Assembly (NCBI RefSeq): GCF_027942865.1
Contig: NC_134520.1
Location: 1,734,501-1,798,500 of the forward strand
Length of the DNA: 64,000 bases
Direction of reading: 5' to 3'
Source: Odontesthes bonariensis
Taxonomy: Eukaryota > Chordata > Actinopteri > Atheriniformes > Atherinopsidae
The position numbers were made by a program, and so were the translations under genes. Positions 56,109 through 64,000 of this stretch are shown here, piece by piece (position 1 is the stretch's first letter; the number at the start of each line of letters is the position of its first letter). The notes under the pieces were generated by a model. The model was not told the origin of the DNA and made no database searches. It saw only the letters and a program-made list of their open reading frames with translations.

Positions 56109-59100
56109 CTCCATCATGGCCCACAGAGTAGCAGCCCCTCCGGTCTGACCTGCATAAAGGCTTGTCTGGATGAGGGCATGGAGCCAACCTGCTTTGAAAG
56201 CAGTGATGACATGGGTGTACTGTGGAAGTTCAAGGTAAAGGCTGAGTTATACTTCTTTTAACTGCCCTTGCGCTTGCGTCTTGCGCGTATGTTAATGGCT
56301 CGAGACGTTTATACTTCATTTTGCTTTGTCGGCGGTTGCGTGTGCTGCGTGGCGATTCACCGCCAGGACAGTAGGTGGAGTAGCGGGTTTTTTCAATGAC
56401 AAGCCTACTACGATGAAAGGAAATTCACCGCCAGGAGCTCTTTGGCAAGTCTCTCTTCCATAGATTCATGCTTCTTCTTCTTCTTGTAAATAGCCGGTAT
56501 TTTGTCGGATTTTCAACACCTTGGGGGTCTAAACGACTACTTTCTCGCCTGAAAATGTTTCAAATGTTGCTAAAGTTATATATTTACAGAGTTTAGCCTA
56601 TAGCTTAAGGGAAATCAGCTTTTCAGGCCGGCTGATTTGGGCTCGGGCAGGAGTGAAGTGCACTGTGTGTAAACGCTCTGCATACTGTCTGATCGATCAA
56701 GTAGTAGGCGGTTTCGACCACAGCCAGTGGCTTGCGCTTGCGTCTTGCGTGAAGTTTAGAAAATTGAGGTGACACACGCAAGCACGCAAGGGGGGGCTTG
56801 CATCCGCGCAAGGGCTTGCGTTGCTGCTTGCGTCTTGCGTGTGTCACCTCAATTTTCTAAACTTCACGCAAGACGCAAGCGCAAGCCACTGGCTGTGGTC
56901 GAAAACACAGTGCACTTCATTCCTGCCCGAGCCCAAATCAGCCGGCCTGAAAAGCTGATTTCCCTTAAGCTATAGGCTAAACTCTGTAAATATATAACTT
57001 TAGCAACATTTGAAACATTTTCAGGCGAGAAAGTAGTCGTTTAGACCCCCAAGGTGTTGAAAATCTGACAAAATACCGGCTATTTACAAGAAGAAGAAGA
57101 AGCATGAATCTATGGAAGAGAGACTTGCTGAAGAGGTCCTGGCGGTGAATTTCCTTTTATCATAGTAGGCTTGTCATTGAAAAAAACCCGCTACTCCACC
57201 TACTGTCCTAGCGGTGAATCGCCATGCAGCACACGCAACCGCCGACAAAGCAAAATGAAGTATAAACGTCTCGAGCCATTAACATACGCGCAAGACGCAA
57301 GCGCAAGGGCAGTTAAAAGAAGTATAACTCAGCCTTTAGTCTCTATTTTGACGGAAAAAAGACTCCTTAATGTCCTTCGCCTTTCATGTGAATCTAAATG
57401 AGGTTGACTGAGATGCTATCAACTGTTTCTCAGCAGGAAGTCTCAGAGCCCAACAGGACCAGCATCTATCGCTCCCTAACTATCAATGTGTGGAAAGAGA
57501 TGATGTGCTACAGTGACTTCCCCATCCCAGCTGATTACCCCAACTACATGCACCACTCTAAAATCCTGAAATACTTCAGGATGTATGCAGAGCACTTTAA
57601 ACTACTGGAGCACATTCGCTTCCAGGTAAAAAGGGACAAAAGATGATGTTAGTTCTAAAAATTGTATTACTAAAGTCCAAAAAACATTTTGTAACATTTT
57701 AGACATCAGTGAAGAAGGTCACACAAAGACCAGACTTTTCTCGCACCGGCCAATGGGAAGTGGTGACAGAAAACATGGATGGACAAGAAGAAAGACGTGT
57801 TCGATGGAGTAATCTGCTGCTCCGGTCACTACACCTATCCCAACCTACCATTCAATGACTTCCCAGGTAGATCTGGTTTTGGTACACACCTTCCACACAT
57901 CATCCTTTAAGATTCTAATTGTGTCGTTCATCATCACAACATCAGATGTAGGTTCTAAGACATGCGAGTTGATGACAATACCACTTGAAAATTCTTGGTT
58001 ACAGGAATTGATTCATTTGAAGGAAAGTACTCCCACAGCTGGGACTACAAGGGGCCTGAGGACATGTATGGGAAGAGAGTGGTGGTCATTGGCGTTGGGA
58101 ACTCAGGAGGCGACATCGCTGTGGAGACCAGCAGAGTTGCTGAGCAGGTTCTAATTGCTCTTGTTTTCTTTTTGACGAAGGGTGCTCCTCACTGACTTGA
58201 ATGCATGCTGAGTTGCGTCGGCCTCGTCCTACAGGTGTATCTGAGTACTCGTCGCGGTGCCTGGGTCATTCGTAAGGTTTCTGATGACGGCCTGCCCGTG
58301 GACATGAAGTACAACACATGCTTTGTCCACATCCTGTTCCAGCTGCTGCCAATCAACTTCTTGAACTGGTTTGGCGAGAAAAAACTCAACGCCATGTATG
58401 ACCACACCATGTATGGCCTCAAGCCCAAACACAGGTGGGTGCTCTTGTGACAACAAATGTCTTTGCTCGAGATGCTGCAGCTGGAGAGAATGAGTGGCTC
58501 TTTTTCTTCAAGTGTAATTAGAGTATGTTTTTCCTGCTGCCTCATCAGGCTCTTCAGTGAGATCCCAGTGTGCAACGATGACCTGCCCCTAAAGATTCTG
58601 TCTGGATCCGTCATCATCAAACCAAATGTGAAGGAAATCTGTGGCTCCACCGTGGTGTTTGAAGACGGCAGCACTGTAGAAAAGGTCAGAATGGTTCTCC
58701 TCCTAATAGTCTTCAATAGTATTTTTTGCTCCTCCTGCACAGTTTTAATGGGTGTATCTACTATTTTACAGGTGGATACAATTGTGTTCGCCACAGGGTA
58801 CAACTATGATTTCCCTTACATGCCAAACGATGTCATGTACAAGTCTGGGCATCGCGTGGGTCTGTACAAGCATGTTTTCCCTCCAAACCTGGAGCATCCC
58901 ACCCTGGCTGTTGTGGGTTTCATTCATGCACTTGGAGCCATCATGCCTCAGGCTGAAATACAAGCCCGCTGGGTCACACGTGTCTTCAAAGGTGAGGCTG
59001 CAAGGCTAGTTTATCTCCTGTCATTGGTTTAAATATTTCCCAAGTACAAGTTGGTCTTACTTCTTTATATCTCTTCTTTTGTGCTGCTCAGGATATAAAA

Positions 59101-59528
59101 AGCTGCCCTCAAACCAGTCCATGATTAAGGATGTTGAAATGGACACTAAGGACATAGAGAACAAGTAAATATTTCTTTCGATGAACCACTTGATCATTAT
59201 TTATACTCATCTTGTACTATATTTCAATTCACTGAGCAATCACAAATAATCTCTTGATCATCTCCACAGCTATATCGTGTCAAAGTTGACACCACTGCAT
59301 GTGGATTTTGTTTCTTACATGGACGAAATCGCTGGAGAAATTAGAGTGTGTCCAAGTCTCCTCCAGCTCTTCTTCACAGACTACCCTCTGTTTAAGAGGG
59401 TTTTATGGGGCCCTGTCACTCCTTACCAATACTGACTGATTGGACCAGGAAAATGGGACGGGGCCCGCAACGCAATCTTCAACCAGTTGGACCGCATGTA
59501 CCAGCCCCTGAAAACCAAAAAGGTCTGA
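56109..59528 (+). pseudogene. Flavin-containing monooxygenase pseudogene
   Basis: FMOs oxidise N and S atoms of xenobiotics with FAD, NADPH and O2 at the ER. Exons: 56109-56234 (ATG 56116), 57437-57625, about 57703-57868, 58005-58147, 58235-58434, 58549-58684, 58772-58991, 59092-59164, 59270-59528. Seen: [77 protein letters not shown] (NADPH site), VYLSTRRGAWVI, VDTIVFATGYNYDFPYM and [13 protein letters not shown]. Lesions: the FAD site GxGxxG is deleted with a frameshift after codon 6 (about 56134); a frameshift lies near 57800; and a TGA at 59433-59435 replaces the expected Arg codon. The C-terminal membrane anchor is absent. Splice sites are mostly intact, so inactivation looks recent. Which FMO it was cannot be decided. 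Confidence 0.88.
56236..57338. mobile_element. Long palindromic DNA transposon in FMO intron 2 (about 1.1 kb)
   Basis: Ends AAAGGCTGAGTTATACTT and complement. Two arms of about 540 bp are nearly perfectly inverted around about 56790. The interior is rich in TTGCGCTTGCG-type motifs and carries a segment, ACCTTGGGGGTCTAAACGAC, also found near 39115 (as its complement). The insertion begins 1-2 bp inside the intron after exon 56109-56234. No transposase. Confidence 0.85.
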
Positions 59529-61909
59529 ATGAACACTGTTTCCACCACTTTGCTCAGAGTCTCGCATGTAGTTCCAACCTTACAGTCTCGGATAATCTTA
59601 AAGGGATATGCCACCCCCAGGCCAAATTAAGTGTATCCCCGCATTCCCGAGACATAAATAAGTGTGTGGGAGCGTTTTCCTGGCGACCCAGGCATTGTCC
59701 GAATCTCACAGCACTGACCACTGCTTGGTTGCGCGTAATACATACATGCTAGTGTCGCCAGCGTCGCCAATCGAAATATTTCGCCCAACGTGAATTAATT
59801 TACTTGATTTACCTTCTAATTACTGTGTGAGTGGTGTACTTTCACATCGAGTGCAAATGACTGTGTAAATCTACACGGAAGGTTTGGTTTGCTCATGTCG
59901 GTTTGGGAACTAGTTTCCAGTGCGGAAAACACAGCCGAAGCACACTCCCCGCTACGTCTTTGGGAATCCCCACCCCCTGGCTGCTTCACGCTGGTTTGTT
60001 TGAGGAAGTCGGGGGTGGGGATTTCTGCAGTAAAGTTGAGTAAGGGCTGTAAAGCTCCTAACTTTTTATTTAACATAATGGTATCATGGTGTGTGATTGT
60101 GTTTTTGTTTGAATATTATATTTAGTTTTTTCAATTGTCATGTTCTGCATTTTGGAATTTGTTGGTGTTTGTGAATTCTATTGGTTTTTCCTCCCCTTTC
60201 ATTGTTCACACCTGCTTTCAGTATGCTGCCACATACACATTGCTTCTGTCAGCCATTATCTTCCCCCGGTATATACATATATATATTTTCCCCAGTTTTC
60301 TTTGCTTTGTGACAGAGCCTCGTCTTACCACCCATCTTGCAACTTGTTTTATTCACCCATGTTTCCTGCTAAATTTTGGATTTTTGCTTGTTTTTGGGGG
60401 GGGTTCCTGTCAGATGTGCACAGTGCTTTTTGTGACCTCAATAGGTTTGGTTCAAGTTATTTGGATTTCTCACCTGCCTGCCTACTGTTCCTGAATTTGT
60501 GATAACTGGATTCTCAAAGGTCAAACAAAAGTAAGCTGTAGAAATACCTCTGGCTTTATTGAAGACATTATGAGTGCAGAGTAAATCATATTATAATGAG
60601 TGTTTAGAGGTTGTGAGGTGTATGTTACTCCTGTCTACATGTTGTGAACCACAAACTGAGATTAATGTTTTGTTTTAGGAAAGGGGGGGGGGGCAACATT
60701 ACACTACTGCAAGGCAAAAGATAAGCCTAAGCAATGTTGCTTTAAGAGAGCCCTCACTTTGAGCTGATGAAATCACTTATTGACCACTGGGTCATCTGAA
60801 AATTTTCCATGTACTTTTCCATGCTGACAAGTTAGCGGTCTGAGTGAAAACACATTATCTACATGCTATTTAATTTGTACATTGATAAAAAAAAAAGGGG
60901 TGAGGGTGGAGGTTAGGGTGGTGGGAATTACAGAATTCCCTTTTTAATGGCAGTGCTAATTAACTTTTTTTTCACTAGAGATGTTCTTAAATTACAAGAC
61001 AAATATTTTCTTTATCGTTCATTAATATATCATCGTAATGAAACGGTGAATTCACAATGCTGTAAATAATAAAAGCAGTCTAACAAAAAAAATCACATAC
61101 TGTGTTGTGTTCAACATTATAAATGTCCTGAATTTACAGTGCAGAACATTAGTTTTCATTTAAGTGCCAGAGAGAGTAGTGGAAATTTCCATCAGGCTGG
61201 GCAAAGTCTGGCTTGCTCTGTCCATGTTACCTTTCTGACCTTGATGCATTTTTCATGCCCCTCCTTCCCATGCCGCTTTATAGATCATCCAACATCCTCA
61301 TATCTGTCTAGCTTACCATTCTCCTCCCACAGCTTTGGTAATAAACTCAATAAATCATCAGCTGAAACCTGACGTTTACACCAAACTATACTGTAAAAGC
61401 AGCCCCAACCAGTCTTGCTCTCCAGGTGCCTGAGCTTGGACCCTTGAAAGAGGGTGAGGTGGTCTGGGCACTGAACACATTTCTGTGAGGTACAATTGGA
61501 CAGAACCAAAGAGATTGTCTTCTCTGAGGATGTTTATCGATGCAGAAATGCATATTCTTACAATATGCATTCTGAAGTGGTCAGGAGAGCAGCTGCATGT
61601 AAATTGTAAAAACTGTCTCCATGAAGATGAGGATCAGGGTCACATTGTAAAAAAGAAATGCATTTAAGTCCCAAATATGATCATTTTACAAACCTAACCA
61701 GGTGAAGTTAATAGATGAATGATACCAGGAAGTGGCAAAGTTTTGTCATAAAGTGTTGTGTTCACATGTAAACAGGGCAAAATAGAGTTTGATCACATTG
61801 TAAAAGTAAAGTATGTTAGCTCTAATGGAGATATTTTTCTAACACTATCCTATTGTTATAGTCTAAATGCAACAAGGAAGTAACAAAAGTGTTTTAGTAA
61901 AGAGTTGTT

Positions 61910-61951
61910 GTGTCACTGACTAAATGTTGAGTTACATTTAGTCAGCGACAC
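61910..61951. repeat. Inverted repeat, 18-bp stem with 6-nt loop
   Basis: GTGTCACTGACTAAATGT, loop TGAGTT, then the complementary arm with one mismatch. Each arm contains an AP-1-like TGACTAA. Confidence 0.7.
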
Positions 61952-63256
61952 AAGTGAAAAAGCTGTTGTCATCATGGTTGATTAAAAGTGCTGCACCATC
62001 CCTTGTCCAGTCCTATAACTTGTGAGCAGTAGCCCCCACAGATCAGACATGTTTGTATCAGCATATCTATCAGATTCTGCATCAGATTGAGATCTGGGTA
62101 ATCCAAGTCAACACCTTGAACTCTTTGTCTTCATACTATTCCTGAGCATTTTTTTTTTTACTTTGGCAGGTGTAGATCACAATGCTGCTATCAAGGAGTA
62201 GAGTCACTCTGATGAGCCGGCTGTGACTTCAACACTGTTTAGGTGTGTGTGAAAGTAACATCCACATGAATACCAGGACTCCAATCTTCTGGGATAAAGG
62301 TAGAAAAGCATCGGCACATAAAGAAAGCTAATTTATTAATAAGCCAACAGCTCATCAGACCAATACAGAATATGGTACGCAGTGATTTTAAAGGATGGGA
62401 CTCGGGTCCATCATCAGGACTGAGCACACAAACTCAACTCTGGTCAGAGTTAAACTCTTAGTATTGAATAAACATGGCTAAACTTAATCCCTGGATTTCA
62501 CAAGTTTGGAGAGTTTGTACCAGTTGGTTATTTTGTAACTAACTACACTTGTTGAGTTTTTCTACTGAAGGCAGGCTATACCAAGTGGAAAAAAACACAG
62601 ATAAAGGTCATTCTGCCTCTGGGAAAAATGACACAATCTTATGATGATGACTTTCACATTTAATTAGTTTGAAAAGGGACTGTGAAATTGTTGGGGTGTG
62701 CAATAGCCTATTATACCAAAAAGGACCAACCACATTTGCAAAACAACAGCAAAAAGTCCACAGGACACACGCGGATCCCTGCAATTTAGCAGAAATCACA
62801 CAACTGACTGCTTCAAGCACAGTGCTGGACTTTGGATGACGCTCTAGTATAGATTTTGCGCTTTTCAAACCGTCTGCTGTACATCTAGATGAAGTTGAGC
62901 GCGCAGCCAGGTCGGAGCGCGCACGCACATTTCCTGCGCACTACTGCAGCCTGGTTACAGTGTGACGCACCCATCAGAGCCTCGGTCACGTAAAACAAAC
63001 AACAAATTTCCCTTCACTTTGGAGGTGAAAGGCAGGCTCTGGGCCACTGCTGACTGACACATTTGCTACGTTTTCAAAAACTAAATCTTTCAGTAAATCT
63101 GAAGTAATTAAACATACATAATATCTCAGAAGGCAATAGCGAGTTTACTGACGTCAGACGGGATGCCGCACGCGCACGCGCATGCTGGTGATTTGTGCTC
63201 CGATTAGGTCATCCGACCTAAGACCGCCCCCTCATGTACAACATAACGTATATATG

Positions 63257-63283
63257 AACATATATATATATATATATATATAA
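63257..63283. repeat. (TA)n microsatellite with adjacent poly(T)
   Basis: About 12 TA units followed within a few bases by T-rich sequence. Confidence 0.85.
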
Positions 63284-63447
63284 TTTTTTTTTTTTTTATC
63301 AATTTAGAGTTCAATCAAATCACACAAATCAATCACTCGTTCGTTGAAACACCCCCTCGCTCATCTCATCCATAGACTGTACACAGTTTATGGTCTCTTC
63401 CATGTAGGAGAGAAAAAAATGAGCTATGCCATGGGTCTCCGTCTCAG

Positions 63448-63512
63448 TATAAAAGTCGGTGCTCTGATTATTCTCGTCCCTCTTTCCAGACACAAGCCAA
63501 CAAACACACAAG
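63448..63512 (+). promoter_or_regulatory. TATA box and first exon of a probable next FMO gene
   Basis: TATAAAAG at 63448-63455, then a short sequence ending ACACAAG before the donor GTAAGAAA at 63513. The spacing, TATAAAAGTC core and exon end resemble 52972-53045 upstream of the FMO pseudogene. The coding exons would lie outside the window; 63513-64000 would be intron 1. Confidence 0.5.
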
Positions 63513-64000
63513 GTAAGAAAAACAGCTCGGTTTATCTACTGCACACAACTAGTGTTCATGTTTACATCTGTCACAGATGCTAAATTAATAGTTTTTATCT
63601 TGTAAAATGGTTTTGACTTTAAACTTAGATTTTAAGACACCAAAGAGGAATAGTTTAGATAAATAATCTTTTGGGGCATTTACCATGAAACTGTCCCACT
63701 TCAATCGTTTTCTTTCAGTTGACTGACAAATCTTCAAAAGGTTTCACGGGGGCATATTGAATGAATTTAGGGTATTTCTAAAATATAACTGAATTATGCT
63801 ATTATTAGTGATACTTTTTAAACCAAACCTGAAATATATCTCAATTAATTGTGAATACAAAGTATATATCCCTCTTGTTTTTTCATAATGATTGATAAAT
63901 GTTATTGATTCTTTAAGTTGCAAAATGATTTCCTTTTTGGGATTAATAAAGAATTCAATTCAATATCTTCACTTTCGTTTCTAACCTCTGCATCTATGCG

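Larger units (their letters stand above)
59529..63447. other. Intergenic region between FMO pseudogene and next FMO promoter
   Basis: No coding gene recognised. It contains one end of a TTAA-type repeat at 59598 (TTAA then AGGGATATGCC), a G-run at about 60683, an 18-bp hairpin at 61910-61951, and a (TA)n tract at about 63257-63283. The remainder is unremarkable AT-rich DNA. Confidence 0.6.

Overview
The window looks like a teleost (probably percomorph) fish chromosome. The evidence is vertebrate genes with spliced structure and fish-type protein sequence, Rex3-like, L2/Maui-like and L1/Tx1-like LINEs, many palindromic non-autonomous DNA transposons, and an endogenous retrovirus. All identifications come from reading the sequence and remembered family features; no database search was run.

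Layout. 1-3014 is a 17-bp satellite. 3925-8340 is uck2 (uridine-cytidine kinase 2, + strand, 7 coding exons, 259 aa). 9956-11554 is aatf (- strand, 532 aa) in one uninterrupted exon, which suggests a retrogene. 12237-15257 is magoh (+, 5 exons, 147 aa). 16339-19411 is cpt2 (-, 5 exons, 666 aa), convergent with magoh. 19412-23150 is intergenic with small transposons and microsatellites.

23150-52430 is a nested transposon block with no host gene that I can recognise. A Rex3-like LINE (+ strand, about 29970-31781 and 46578-46818) is split by a minus-strand retrovirus (31782-46577, 4-bp target duplication CCTC). That provirus has LTRs, a tRNA-Trp primer site and an env remnant but no visible gag or pol. 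Its env is split by a hAT element (33448-35317) that itself carries a LINE fragment. Its right-hand LTR is split by an L2 LINE (36288-46477) that carries further insertions, including a hAT-like element and a probable 1.9-kb solo LTR. On the left, one end of this complex (Rex3 plus LTR) exists as a second, inverted copy, which is split by an L1-type LINE with a 15-bp target duplication and two palindromic TTAA elements inside it. A second L2 copy with a 605-codon open frame lies at 50015-52420.

52972-59528 is a flavin-containing monooxygenase (FMO) pseudogene (+) with TATA promoter, non-coding first exon, a palindromic transposon at a splice donor, and at least three disabling lesions. At 63448-63512 a similar TATA box plus first exon probably opens the next FMO gene, whose coding exons lie beyond the window.

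The host genes are unrelated housekeeping or metabolic genes: pyrimidine salvage, ribosome biogenesis/transcription, exon junction complex, mitochondrial fatty-acid import and xenobiotic oxidation. No operon-like or defence system is present. The most unusual signals are the intronless aatf, the provirus with no visible gag or pol whose tRNA-Trp match extends over 38 nt with its only mismatch at the m1A58 position, and the inverted duplication of the provirus/Rex3 junction.
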